A stretch of DNA of 64,000 nucleotides. Origin: an uncultured Bacteroidales bacterium (GTDB taxonomy: Bacteria; Bacteroidota; Bacteroidia; Bacteroidales; Paludibacteraceae). The position numbers were made by a program, and so were the translations under genes. Positions 52,179 through 60,784 of this stretch are shown one piece after another (the first letter of the stretch is position 1; each line of letters opens with the position of its first letter). The DNA is taken from NCBI GenBank assembly GCA_902765485.1, contig CACWZZ010000005.1:62001-126000 (forward strand), in the 5' to 3' direction. The notes beneath the pieces are model-generated. The model had not been told where the DNA came from and ran no database searches. It saw nothing but the letters and a program-made list of their open reading frames with translations.

Positions 52179-53561
52179 GTTAAAGGAGAGATAGATTTTA
52201 TCACGCTGGGATGCTCGAAGAACCTGGTGGATGCTGAGCGTGTGATGCGGCAGTTGGAGGCGGCAGGCTGGCGGTGTGTGCATGACGCAGAGGATCCGAA
52301 AGGAGAGATTTGCGTGATCAACACCTGCGGCTTCATCGGCGACGCCAAAGAGGAGAGTATCAATATGATACTCCGGATGGGAGAGCGGAAGAAGCAAGGG
52401 AAACTGCGGAAGCTGATCGTAATGGGCTGTCTGAGCGAACGGTACCGCGCGGAACTGGAGAAAGAGTTGCCGGAAGTGGATGCGTATTACGGGAAGTTCG
52501 ATTTTGAAAAGATGGTGGAAGGAGTAGGAACCCCCACCCCTACCCCCTCCCAAAAGGGAGGGGAAGCCGGATGCCATCCGGCAAAATTGAAGAATCTTTA
52601 TGAGCGGAAGTTGACGACGCCGAAACATTACGCTTATCTGAAGATCAGCGAAGGTTGCAACCGGTTCTGTTCGTATTGCGCGATACCGCTAATCACAGGC
52701 AGGCATACCAGCCGCCCGAAAGAGGAGATATTGGACGAGGTGCGATGGCTGGTGAGCCAAGGCGTGAAAGAGCTGAACGTGATTGCACAGGATCTGAGCA
52801 GCTATGGGCTGGATTTGAAGGATGAAAATGAAAGGACGAAGGAGGAAGGAAGAGGCAAGCATCTGTTGCCGGAGTTGATTGACGAGATAGCACAAGTGCC
52901 GGGCGTGGAATGGATTCGGCTGCATTACGCTTATCCGACGGATTTTCCGGAAGGGCTGCTGGATGTGATGGCGAAACATGCAAATGTGTGCAAGTATCTG
53001 GACATCGCTTTGCAGCATTGTACGGACCACATGTTGGGGTTGATGCGGCGGCATATAACACGCGCAGAACAGGATGCGCTGATTAAGAAAATACGCGAGA
53101 AAGTGCCGGGGATCTGTATTCGCACGACGCTGTTAGTGGGTCATCCGGGTGAGACAGAGGAAGATTTTGAGGAGCTGAAGAAATGGGTGAAAGAGATGCG
53201 ATTTGAGCGGATGGGTTGTTTTGCGTACTCGGACGAGGAAGGGACTTATGCGAACAAGCATTACAAGGACGATATTCCGCAGGAGGTGAAAGATGCGCGT
53301 GCGGCAGAGCTGATGGCTATTCAGCAGGAGATCAGCGGCGAGTTGATGCAACGGTTTGTGGGGAGGACAGAGAAGGTGATTATTGACCGCGAGGAAGGCG
53401 ATTATTTCATCGGGAGGACGCAATATGACAGCCCGGAAGTGGATTGCGAAGTGCTGATTGACAAGTTGAAAGTTGAAAGTTTAAAGTTGAAAGAGGGGGA
53501 GTTTTATGAGGTGGAGATCACCAAAGCAGAAGAATTTGATTTGTACGGAAAAATATGCTAA
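52176..53561 (+). CDS. rimO: Ribosomal protein uS12 methylthiotransferase
   Basis: This radical-SAM enzyme adds a methylthio group to an aspartate of ribosomal protein S12. The start is GTG 52176 (MVKGEIDFITLGCSKNLVDAE); no ATG fits. The N-terminal domain has Cys13 and NTCGFIGDAKEESIN. The radical-SAM cluster is Cys161-x3-Cys165-x2-Cys168 (CNRFCSYC), and a TRAM domain ends the protein. Two in-frame repeat insertions are seen. A double-hairpin element at 52531-52582 encodes PTPTPSQKGGEAGCHPA between the two domains, and an AAGTTGA array at 53461-53493 encodes KLKVESLKLKE in the TRAM domain. Confidence 0.94.
   Translation: MVKGEIDFITLGCSKNLVDAERVMRQLEAAGWRCVHDAEDPKGEICVINTCGFIGDAKEESINMILRMGERKKQGKLRKLIVMGCLSERYRAELEKELPEVDAYYGKFDFEKMVEGVGTPTPTPSQKGGEAGCHPAKLKNLYERKLTTPKHYAYLKISEGCNRFCSYCAIPLITGRHTSRPKEEILDEVRWLVSQGVKELNVIAQDLSSYGLDLKDENERTKEEGRGKHLLPELIDEIAQVPGVEWIRLHYAYPTDFPEGLLDVMAKHANVCKYLDIALQHCTDHMLGLMRRHITRAEQDALIKKIREKVPGICIRTTLLVGHPGETEEDFEELKKWVKEMRFERMGCFAYSDEEGTYANKHYKDDIPQEVKDARAAELMAIQQEISGELMQRFVGRTEKVIIDREEGDYFIGRTQYDSPEVDCEVLIDKLKVESLKLKEGEFYEVEITKAEEFDLYGKIC
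52531..52582 (+). repeat. Double-hairpin repeat translated inside rimO
   Basis: Hairpin 1: CCCCTCCC-aaaa-GGGAGGGG (52544-52563). Hairpin 2: GCCGGAT-gcc-ATCCGGC (52566-52582). The order and spacing match the spacer element at 49240-49304. Confidence 0.8.
53461..53493 (+). repeat. Heptamer AAGTTGA array inside rimO
   Basis: Four units, AAGTTGA, AAGTTGA, AAGTTTA, AAGTTGA, read in a stop-free frame. Confidence 0.8.
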
Positions 53562-53833
53562 CGAAAGAATTAATCGGAATGATCGCAGAAGATGCGGGTT
53601 TGAGCAAGAAAGATACAGAGTATCTTCTGAGCACGATGAATGCCATCATCCGTGAGAACCTGATGGCCGAAAAGGCGATTCAGTTACAGGGTTTAGGCGT
53701 CTTTGAGATCAAAGAACGTCAGGCTCGCGTAGTTGTTCACCCCCGCACGGGCGAACGAACCGAAGTGCCCAGCAAGAACCAATTGGTTTTCAGGCCGGTA
53801 GCCAACATAAAAGACGAACTTAAAAAAGTGTAA
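53555..53833 (+). CDS. HU family DNA-binding protein
   Basis: This small nucleoid protein has 92 residues and overlaps the rimO stop by 7 bases. It has the helical dimer region (MLTKELIGMIAEDAGLSKKD) and the DNA-binding arm (VHPRTGERTEVPSKNQLVFRP), in which the usual NP-x-T is replaced by HPRTG. Bacteroidales carry many divergent HU paralogues. The next gene, 3 bases on, also starts with an HU domain, so the two may form a heterodimer. Confidence 0.92.
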   Translation: MLTKELIGMIAEDAGLSKKDTEYLLSTMNAIIRENLMAEKAIQLQGLGVFEIKERQARVVVHPRTGERTEVPSKNQLVFRPVANIKDELKKV

Positions 53834-53836
53834 TCT

Positions 53837-55039
53837 ATGGCAGAGAAACTAAGTTGGAGCGAGTTACGACGCGCTTTGGCGGTACGCGCCGGCGTGAGCG
53901 AGAAGACAGCCGGAGCGTTTCTGAACGGTTTAGTGAACCAGTTGATCAATGGATTGAAGAGCGATAAGCAAGTGAAGATCAACGGTTTGGGTACGTTCAA
54001 GTTGCAAACCGTTGCGCCTCGTAAGAGTGTGAATGTGAGCACCGGAGAGGAGATCATGATCGAGGGCTACAACAAGATTGTTTTTTCGCCGGAGGCAGGT
54101 CTGAAGGAGTTGGTTGAAAGTCGTCAGCCATCGGATGTCAGCCTTCAGCCGTTAGTCTTTAGCGACCAGCCGAATGAGGGTGATTTTCCGATTGATCCGA
54201 TAAAGAAATTAGGCGAGCAAGCGGACGAGATCGTGGGTCTGCTGGCAGAGATAGACAGCATCGAAGAGCCGAAGGAGGAACCGAAAGAGGTTGTAGAGGA
54301 GCCGAAGGAGGTTGAGACGCCGGAAGAGGAACCGAAGGTGGTTGTACCTGAGGAAGAACCGAAAGTGGTAATACCGGAAGTGCCGGAAATACCAAAAGAA
54401 CCGAAAGTGGTAATACCGGAGGAAGAGCCGGAGATTATTGTGCAGAGACCGAAGAAGCCTGAGAAAAAGAAATATCATTTCTTCCGGGATGTGCTGATCA
54501 GCGTGCTTATTCTGTTGTTGCTGCTGGCAGGCGGGTATTTCTTCCTTCGCAACCAGTTGAGCGGTATTCTGGAGTCGCTGTTGAAGCCGGAACAGGAACA
54601 GACAGAGCAAGTGGAGAGTCCCCAAATAGAAAACCCCACCCCGACCTTAGCAGAAGGGGAGGGAGAAGAGGAGAGCCCTTCGCAGCTGGATTTGATTCCT
54701 GAAGGCGACATTCCGCAAGCACAGATTCTGGATGAGTTTAATGCCATTTCGGCAGGAGAAGAGTTGGAGGAGCCTTACTCCGACTTGATCACGACGGAGC
54801 CGATGCACGAAGGCAGCCGTTTGACATGGATGGCAAAACGGTTCTACGGCGACAAGCGTTTTTGGCCGTACCTGTATGACGCCAACCGAGACAGGATAAG
54901 TAACCCGAGCAATATCGAAGTAGGTACGCCGATCCGTGTGCCGCGGTTGACGCAAGCACAGTTGGACACGACCAACCGTGCATCGATGGAGGCATTGGAC
55001 AAGTTGCGGATTGAGGCAGAAGCAGCGTGCAAAAAGTGA
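53837..55039 (+). CDS. HU-like domain / membrane helix / LysM-like fusion protein
   Basis: The 400-residue protein has an unusual order of domains. Residues 1-92 form an HU-like DNA-binding domain (ELRRALAVRAGVSEKTAGAF, KINGLGTFKLQTVAPRKSVN). Residues 95-112 come from a heptamer repeat. Residues 135-205 are a Pro/Glu/Val-rich linker with repeated EEPKVVIPE units. A membrane helix follows at about 214-238 (VLISVLILLLLLAGGYFFL). The C-terminal part has a LysM-like domain (LTWMAKRFYGDKRFWPYLYD, NPSNIEVGTPIRVP). If the topology is as it looks, the HU part is cytoplasmic and the LysM part reaches peptidoglycan. The uvrA start overlaps its end. Confidence 0.8.
   Translation: MAEKLSWSELRRALAVRAGVSEKTAGAFLNGLVNQLINGLKSDKQVKINGLGTFKLQTVAPRKSVNVSTGEEIMIEGYNKIVFSPEAGLKELVESRQPSDVSLQPLVFSDQPNEGDFPIDPIKKLGEQADEIVGLLAEIDSIEEPKEEPKEVVEEPKEVETPEEEPKVVVPEEEPKVVIPEVPEIPKEPKVVIPEEEPEIIVQRPKKPEKKKYHFFRDVLISVLILLLLLAGGYFFLRNQLSGILESLLKPEQEQTEQVESPQIENPTPTLAEGEGEEESPSQLDLIPEGDIPQAQILDEFNAISAGEELEEPYSDLITTEPMHEGSRLTWMAKRFYGDKRFWPYLYDANRDRISNPSNIEVGTPIRVPRLTQAQLDTTNRASMEALDKLRIEAEAACKK
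54121..54172 (+). repeat. Heptamer CAGCCAT-type array in the HU-LysM gene
   Basis: Degenerate units (CGTCAGCCATC, GATGTCAGCC, TTCAGCCG, GACCAGCCG) encode RQPSDVSLQP and neighbours just after the HU domain. Confidence 0.65.
54634..54663 (+). repeat. Degenerate GC-rich palindrome in the HU-LysM gene
   Basis: CCCCACCCCGACC, TTAGCAGAA, GGGGAGGG. It resembles the first hairpin of the rimO element and encodes NPTPTLAEGEGE. Confidence 0.5.
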
Positions 55040-57789
55040 GAGAAGATTTTATTCGCATAGAAGGAGCCGACACCCATAATCTGAAGCACGTGACGGTAGA
55101 TATACCGCGCAATAAGCTGGTTGTGGTGACAGGTGTGAGCGGCAGCGGCAAGAGTTCGCTGGCGTTCGATACGTTGTATGCGGAAGGGCAACGGCGGTAC
55201 GTGGAGAGTCTGAGCGCTTATGCCCGTCAGTTCATGGGACGAATGCAGAAACCGGAGGTGGAGAAGATAGAAGGTATTCCTCCGGCGATCGCTATTCAGC
55301 AGAAAGTGACAAGCCGCAATCCCCGTTCGACGGTTGGAACCGTGACGGAGATATATGATTATTTGAAATTGTTGTACGCGCGCGTGGGCAAGACGTACTC
55401 GCCCGTGAGCGGAGAAGAGGTGCGCAAGAACACGATCCGCGACGTGGTACAATACATGGAGGAGCAGAAAGAGGGCACACGGCTATACCTGCTGAGTCCG
55501 ATCGTGCTGCCAGAGGGTCGCAGTCTGCAGGAGCAGTTGGCACTATGGCAGAGCCAGGGGTTCAGCCGAATGATGATAGACGGCGATGCCGTTCGTCTGG
55601 ACGAGCACACGTGGAAAAAAACGGAAGGGCATGAGGCTTTTCTGCTGGTTGACCGTATCGTGGTGGACCATGAGCCGGCGACAAGTAACCGTTTTGCGGA
55701 CAGCGTGCAGACCGCTTTCTTCGAAGGTCAGGGCGAATGCCAAGTGGAAGTACTAACGGACCAAGGACGCAGGACGAAAGTGTTCTCGGAGCGGTTTGAG
55801 GCGGATGGGATTCAGTTCATCGAACCCAGCGAGCACTTGTTCGATTTCAACAACCCTGTGGGCGCTTGCCCCGAGTGCAAGGGCGTCGGAATGGTGATGG
55901 GTATTGATGCAGACTTGGTGGTGCCCGACAAATCGAAGTCGATCTACGAGCAGGCTATCGCTTGCTGGCAGAGCGAGCAGATGAAACCATGGCTGGATGC
56001 GCTGATTTACAACGCGGCGAAATTCGATTTCCCCATTCACACGCCTTTCTATGCATTGAGTCCGGAGCAGAAACAGCTGCTATGGAGCGGCAACGAGTAT
56101 TTCCGCGGGTTGCATGAGTTCTTCAAGGAACTGGAGGAAAAGCAATACAACCGCATCCAATACAAGGTGATGTTAGCCCGGTACAAGGGTAAGACCACAT
56201 GTCCCGTTTGCAAGGGTTTTCATCTGCGCCAAGAAGCAGAGTACGTGCAGGTGAACGGCAAGAGTATTCAGCAACTTTGCGCGATGCCGATTTCGGAACT
56301 GGACGAATGGTTTGCCCATATAGAGTTGAATGAGACCGAGCAAAAGACCGCAGAGATGCTGCTGGTGGAGATCAAGAGCCGGTTGCAGTTTATGAAAGAT
56401 GTGGGGCTCAGTTACCTGACGCTGAACCGGCAGAGCAACACCCTCTCCGGCGGCGAGAGCCAGCGCATCAACCTGGCTAAGTCATTAGGAAGCAGTCTGG
56501 TGGGTTCGCTGTACGTGCTGGATGAGCCGTCGATCGGTTTGCACCCGCGCGACACGGAGCGGTTGATCCATGTGCTGAAGGAATTGCGCGACCTGGGTAA
56601 CACGATCGTGGTGGTGGAGCACGACGAAGATATCATTGCGGCAGCGGATCATATCATCGAGATCGGTCCCGCGGCAGGCAGACACGGCGGCGAAGTGGTC
56701 TATGAAGGCAAGCCGCGGCCGGAGCTGTTCCACTATGAGATCCCTGCGCAGAGACGGCATTGGAACAATTATATCGAGATTGAAGGGGCGTGCGAGAACA
56801 ACCTGAAGAACCTGACGGTGCGTTTTCCGCTGCATGTGATGACGGTTGTGACGGGCGTGAGCGGTAGCGGTAAGTCGAGCCTAGTGAGCAAAGTGCTCTA
56901 CCCTGCCCTGAAGAAACATTACGGTGGTGTTTTCGCGGAGCATACCGGCGATTTCGGACACCTACGAGGCAGTCTGCAGTTGATGCAAGATATTGAGCTT
57001 GTCGATCAGAATCCGTTGAGTCGTTCGAGCCGCAGCAACCCGGTGACGTACCTGAAAGCGTACGACGAAATCCGGCGACTTTTTGCAGAGCAACCGCTGT
57101 CCAAACAGCTGGGTCTCACACCGGCTCATTTCTCGTTTAACACACCCGGAGGACGTTGCGAAACCTGCCAAGGCGAAGGAACGATCACGATCGAGATGCA
57201 GTTCATGGCGGACCTCGTACTGGAATGCGAACAATGCCACGGCAAACGGTTCAAACAAGATATTCTGGACGTCCATTACCGCGGCAAATCGATCTACGAC
57301 ATTCTGTGTATGACGGTTAACCAGGCGGTGGAGTTCTTCAGCGAAGACCCCGATTGCGCAAAGATCGTAAAGCGGCTGAAGCCGTTGCAGGACGTGGGAA
57401 TCGGGTATGTGCAGTTGGGACAAAGCAGCAGCACGCTGTCCGGCGGCGAGAGCCAGCGAGTGAAATTAGCTTCCTTCCTCGCGCAAGAAGAGAACCAACC
57501 GACGATTTTTGTGTTCGACGAGCCTACAACCGGACTGCATCACCGCGATATAGAAGTGCTCCTAAAGGCACTTAACCGATTGATTAGCAAGGGACATACC
57601 GTCATTATTATTGAGCACAATCCGGCTGTGATCTTGGCGGCAGATCATGTGATTGACTTGGGTCCCGAAGGTGGCAAAGAGGGCGGACAGATCGTTTGCG
57701 AAGGAACGCCGGAGACGGTCGCTGCATGCAAAGAGAGTTACACGGGCAAGTATATCGCCCAAATCATACAAAACACGAAACAACTATGA
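55027..57789 (+). CDS. uvrA: Excinuclease ABC subunit A
   Basis: This DNA-damage sensor of nucleotide excision repair has 920 residues. It has two ABC ATPase modules: Walker A GVSGSGKSSLAFDTLYAEG and GVSGSGKSSLVSKVLYPAL; signatures NTLSGGESQRINLAKSLG and STLSGGESQRVKLASFL. The zinc-binding cysteines are in CPECKGVG with CPVCKGFH, and in CETCQGEG with CEQCHGKRF. The start is a GTG at 55027, or the in-frame GTG 55036 that overlaps the previous stop as GTGA; both leave a normal N terminus (EDFIRIEGADTHNLKHV). Translation is coupled to the HU-LysM gene upstream and the epimerase gene downstream (ATGA). Confidence 0.96.
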   Translation: MQKVREDFIRIEGADTHNLKHVTVDIPRNKLVVVTGVSGSGKSSLAFDTLYAEGQRRYVESLSAYARQFMGRMQKPEVEKIEGIPPAIAIQQKVTSRNPRSTVGTVTEIYDYLKLLYARVGKTYSPVSGEEVRKNTIRDVVQYMEEQKEGTRLYLLSPIVLPEGRSLQEQLALWQSQGFSRMMIDGDAVRLDEHTWKKTEGHEAFLLVDRIVVDHEPATSNRFADSVQTAFFEGQGECQVEVLTDQGRRTKVFSERFEADGIQFIEPSEHLFDFNNPVGACPECKGVGMVMGIDADLVVPDKSKSIYEQAIACWQSEQMKPWLDALIYNAAKFDFPIHTPFYALSPEQKQLLWSGNEYFRGLHEFFKELEEKQYNRIQYKVMLARYKGKTTCPVCKGFHLRQEAEYVQVNGKSIQQLCAMPISELDEWFAHIELNETEQKTAEMLLVEIKSRLQFMKDVGLSYLTLNRQSNTLSGGESQRINLAKSLGSSLVGSLYVLDEPSIGLHPRDTERLIHVLKELRDLGNTIVVVEHDEDIIAAADHIIEIGPAAGRHGGEVVYEGKPRPELFHYEIPAQRRHWNNYIEIEGACENNLKNLTVRFPLHVMTVVTGVSGSGKSSLVSKVLYPALKKHYGGVFAEHTGDFGHLRGSLQLMQDIELVDQNPLSRSSRSNPVTYLKAYDEIRRLFAEQPLSKQLGLTPAHFSFNTPGGRCETCQGEGTITIEMQFMADLVLECEQCHGKRFKQDILDVHYRGKSIYDILCMTVNQAVEFFSEDPDCAKIVKRLKPLQDVGIGYVQLGQSSSTLSGGESQRVKLASFLAQEENQPTIFVFDEPTTGLHHRDIEVLLKALNRLISKGHTVIIIEHNPAVILAADHVIDLGPEGGKEGGQIVCEGTPETVAACKESYTGKYIAQIIQNTKQL

Positions 57790-59696
57790 AACTGAATACG
57801 AGCAATTATCTGCCTCGATGGGGCGTACTGCTGATGGACTTGCTGCTATGCAGCATCGCCTTCTGGCTGAGCGTCTGGGTCGGCAGCGGCTTCTTCCACT
57901 ATCTGGATCTGAGCCAGCAACCGGTGAATATCGGCATCCAATATCTGGTTGTAATGGGTGTGCAAATCCTGGCGTTCGGCGCTTTTCACACGTTTTCCGG
58001 TATTCTGCGGTATTCCACTTTTGTGGACACGATCAAAGTGCTGCTCTCCAATGTTTGCACGGGTTTGCTGCTTTTTGTGATTAATATCGCGATGGACCAT
58101 AGCCTCGGCTGGCATCCTCTGCTGAACACCGTGCTGGCGATCTATGTACCGACCTCGTTTGTGCTCCTGTTTTCTTTGCGCGTGGGCGTGAAGACTTTGA
58201 GCGAGAGTTTTGAACGCAGTCAAGGCAGTCCGATGGTCATGATCTACGGCACGCAGACTGCCGGATTAGCGATCGCCAAGATGTTGCGGGCTGTGGGAAA
58301 CAACCCCTATCGTCCGGTGGGTTTCATCGCCGACCCAGAAGCACGAACAGGCTATGATCTGGCTGGACTGCGGGTGCATGAATTGAACGAGAAATTATTC
58401 ACGTGGATGGAGAAACACAATGTGCGGTATGTGATCATTTCGCCGATGAAAATGAAAGAGATCAACCCCGCCAAAGACTTGCAGATCTTCATTGACCATA
58501 ATATCCATATCCTGACCACGCCGTATTTCACCCAGTGGGAGAACCTCGACAATATCGATATGCAGCGTATCGGACGCATCGACGCCATCCGCATTGAGGA
58601 CCTGCTGGAGCGTCCGCAGATAGCCATCAACACAGAAAACGTGCGGCAGATCTTGCAGAAACGCGTGGTGTTGGTCAGCGGAGCTGCCGGCAGTATCGGA
58701 AGCGAGTTAGTGCGCCAGATTCAGCCTTACGAGCCGCAAGCAACTATCCTGCTGGACATCGCCGAGTCGCCGCTGCACGACCTGATGCTGGAGCTGCAGA
58801 AGCAATATCCGAACTCCCGTTTTATCCCTGTGATCGCCGATGTGCGCAACAAAGAGCGCGTCGCGCAGATCTTCAGCGAGATGCGGCCGGACATCGTCTA
58901 TCATGCCGCGGCGTACAAACATGTGCCGCTGATGGAGAGTTTTCCGAACGAAGCGATCCAGGCTAACGTGTTAGGAACCAAGAACATGGCGGATATGGCG
59001 GTCAAATATGGTACAGAGCGGTTCGTCATGATCTCTACCGACAAAGCGGTCAACCCCACCAATATCATGGGCGCCAGCAAACGAATCGCAGAGATCTATG
59101 TGCAATCGCTCTTCCGCAAACTGCACGAAAAAGACCCGAACTGCACAAAATTCATCACCACGCGGTTTGGCAACGTATTGGGCAGCAACGGCTCGGTCAT
59201 CCCTTATTTCCGCAAACAGATCGCTGCCGGCGGACCTGTGACAGTCACCCACCCGGACATCATCCGCTATTTCATGACCATTCCGGAGGCGTGCTGTCTG
59301 GTGATGGAAGCCGGCACATTAGGCGAAGGAGGCGAGATCTTCATCTTCGATATGGGCGAACCGGTGAAGATCTTGGACCTGGCGCGCAACATGATCCGAC
59401 TCGCCGGATACACGCCGGAAAAAGATATTCCGATTGTCTTCACGGGACTTCGTCCGGGCGAAAAACTATACGAAGAACTGCTGAACCAAAAAGAAACAAC
59501 GATTCCCACCGCCAACGAAAAAATCATGGTTGCCAGAGTGCGCGAGTTTGATTTTGATTCAGTTAACGACCAGGTAAATCAGTTGATCCAAACCAGCAGG
59601 ATGACCAAACCGTTTACCACCGTCAAGCTAATGAAACAACTGGTTCCTGAATTTATCAGCAACAACTCCATTTACGAACAATTAGACCCGCAATGA
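57786..59696 (+). CDS. FlaA1/CapD-like membrane nucleoside-diphosphate-sugar epimerase/dehydratase
   Basis: The 636-residue protein starts at ATG 57786, overlapping the uvrA stop. Four membrane helices fill the first 130 residues. A CoA-binding-like Rossmann domain (MVMIYGTQTAGLAIAKML) and then the extended SDR domain follow, with NAD-binding VSGAAGSIGSELVRQI, the segment ERFVMISTDKAVNPTNIMGA and SKRIAEIY. The variant Ser/Thr-Met/Asn-Lys triad is that of UDP-GlcNAc 4,6-dehydratases of the WbpM/PglF/CapD type. It would make a deoxy-sugar precursor for surface glycan and starts a glycan gene run. Confidence 0.92.
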   Translation: MKLNTSNYLPRWGVLLMDLLLCSIAFWLSVWVGSGFFHYLDLSQQPVNIGIQYLVVMGVQILAFGAFHTFSGILRYSTFVDTIKVLLSNVCTGLLLFVINIAMDHSLGWHPLLNTVLAIYVPTSFVLLFSLRVGVKTLSESFERSQGSPMVMIYGTQTAGLAIAKMLRAVGNNPYRPVGFIADPEARTGYDLAGLRVHELNEKLFTWMEKHNVRYVIISPMKMKEINPAKDLQIFIDHNIHILTTPYFTQWENLDNIDMQRIGRIDAIRIEDLLERPQIAINTENVRQILQKRVVLVSGAAGSIGSELVRQIQPYEPQATILLDIAESPLHDLMLELQKQYPNSRFIPVIADVRNKERVAQIFSEMRPDIVYHAAAYKHVPLMESFPNEAIQANVLGTKNMADMAVKYGTERFVMISTDKAVNPTNIMGASKRIAEIYVQSLFRKLHEKDPNCTKFITTRFGNVLGSNGSVIPYFRKQIAAGGPVTVTHPDIIRYFMTIPEACCLVMEAGTLGEGGEIFIFDMGEPVKILDLARNMIRLAGYTPEKDIPIVFTGLRPGEKLYEELLNQKETTIPTANEKIMVARVREFDFDSVNDQVNQLIQTSRMTKPFTTVKLMKQLVPEFISNNSIYEQLDPQ

Positions 59697-60784
59697 TACA
59701 ACAAATACAGACATTCTTTTTAACACACAGTTACCTGATCGGCTTGGTCAGTTTTGCTTTTGGACTTTTGGCGCTGCCTATTGTAATCCGTATTGCCAAA
59801 GCCAAAGGTCTGGTAGTGAGACCCAATAAACGAATGAGCCACACCGGCGAAGTGCCTAACATCGGCGGCTTGGGCATCTACTTCAGCGTCATGTTATCCT
59901 ATCTGCTTTTTGATTATGGACAAGTGGCGAACAACCAGTTCTTCCTGATCGGCGTGGCGCTGATCATGGTAGTCGGCTTTATCGACGATATTCTGGTGTT
60001 GACGCCGCTCGCCAAACTATTGGGTGAGACCGTTGCTGGACTCGCGCTCATCGGTTTTGGCGACCTGAGGCTGACCCATCTGCATGGTATCTTCGGCATC
60101 GGAGAAATAGGTATTGTGCCCAGTTATCTGCTGTCGCTTTTTGTGCTCATCGGCATCATCAATGCGATCAACCTGATTGACGGCGTGGACGGTTTGGCAA
60201 GCGGTTTGGGTATGTTGTACTGCCTTTTCTTCGCCGTTTATTTCTACCTCGTCGGCTCCACCAGCTGGTCTATTCTGGCGATTTGTATGATCGGCGCGCT
60301 GGCGGTGTTCTTCATCTATAATGTGTTTGGCAACCGCGGAAAAATCTTCATGGGCGATTCCGGCAGTCTGCTTTTGGGCTATCTGATTACGGCGTTTGTG
60401 TTCCGTTTTTGCGAACAGAACGCGTACCATGTTGTGCCGGAAGTGTATCACATGGACGCAGCTCCGGCGGTAGCTATTTGCGTGCTGACGGTTCCTATTT
60501 TCGACACCATCCGCGTCAGCCTGACGCGTATCAAACACCATTGTTCGCCCTTCAAACCGGACAAGAACCATATCCACCACCTGCTGCTGCGCACGGGTTT
60601 GAACCATTTCCAAACGACCTGCGTGCTGCTCTCCGTGAGTGTCCTGTTCATCGGCTTGGCGATCTTGGGCAGAAACTGGAATATTTGGCTGTTGCTGCTG
60701 GCGGATTTCGCTTTGGCAACCGCCCTGACGCTCGTCTTATGGCGCATTCTGAATAAGAAACTATACGGCAATGTTGACGATTGA
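59693..60784 (+). CDS. WecA/TagO-like undecaprenyl-phosphate sugar-1-phosphate transferase
   Basis: This MraY-family integral membrane enzyme of 363 residues has about 10-11 helices. It starts 4 bases inside the previous gene. Motifs are RPNKRMSHTGEVPNIGGLGI, FIDDILVLTPLAKLLGE (the Asp-Asp pair), NAINLIDGVDGLASGLG, FMGDSGSLLLG and the HIHH loop (PDKNHIHHLLLRTG). It transfers GlcNAc-1-phosphate or a related sugar to undecaprenyl phosphate to start O-antigen or capsule-like glycan. It pairs logically with the upstream dehydratase. Confidence 0.94.
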   Translation: MIQQIQTFFLTHSYLIGLVSFAFGLLALPIVIRIAKAKGLVVRPNKRMSHTGEVPNIGGLGIYFSVMLSYLLFDYGQVANNQFFLIGVALIMVVGFIDDILVLTPLAKLLGETVAGLALIGFGDLRLTHLHGIFGIGEIGIVPSYLLSLFVLIGIINAINLIDGVDGLASGLGMLYCLFFAVYFYLVGSTSWSILAICMIGALAVFFIYNVFGNRGKIFMGDSGSLLLGYLITAFVFRFCEQNAYHVVPEVYHMDAAPAVAICVLTVPIFDTIRVSLTRIKHHCSPFKPDKNHIHHLLLRTGLNHFQTTCVLLSVSVLFIGLAILGRNWNIWLLLLADFALATALTLVLWRILNKKLYGNVDD

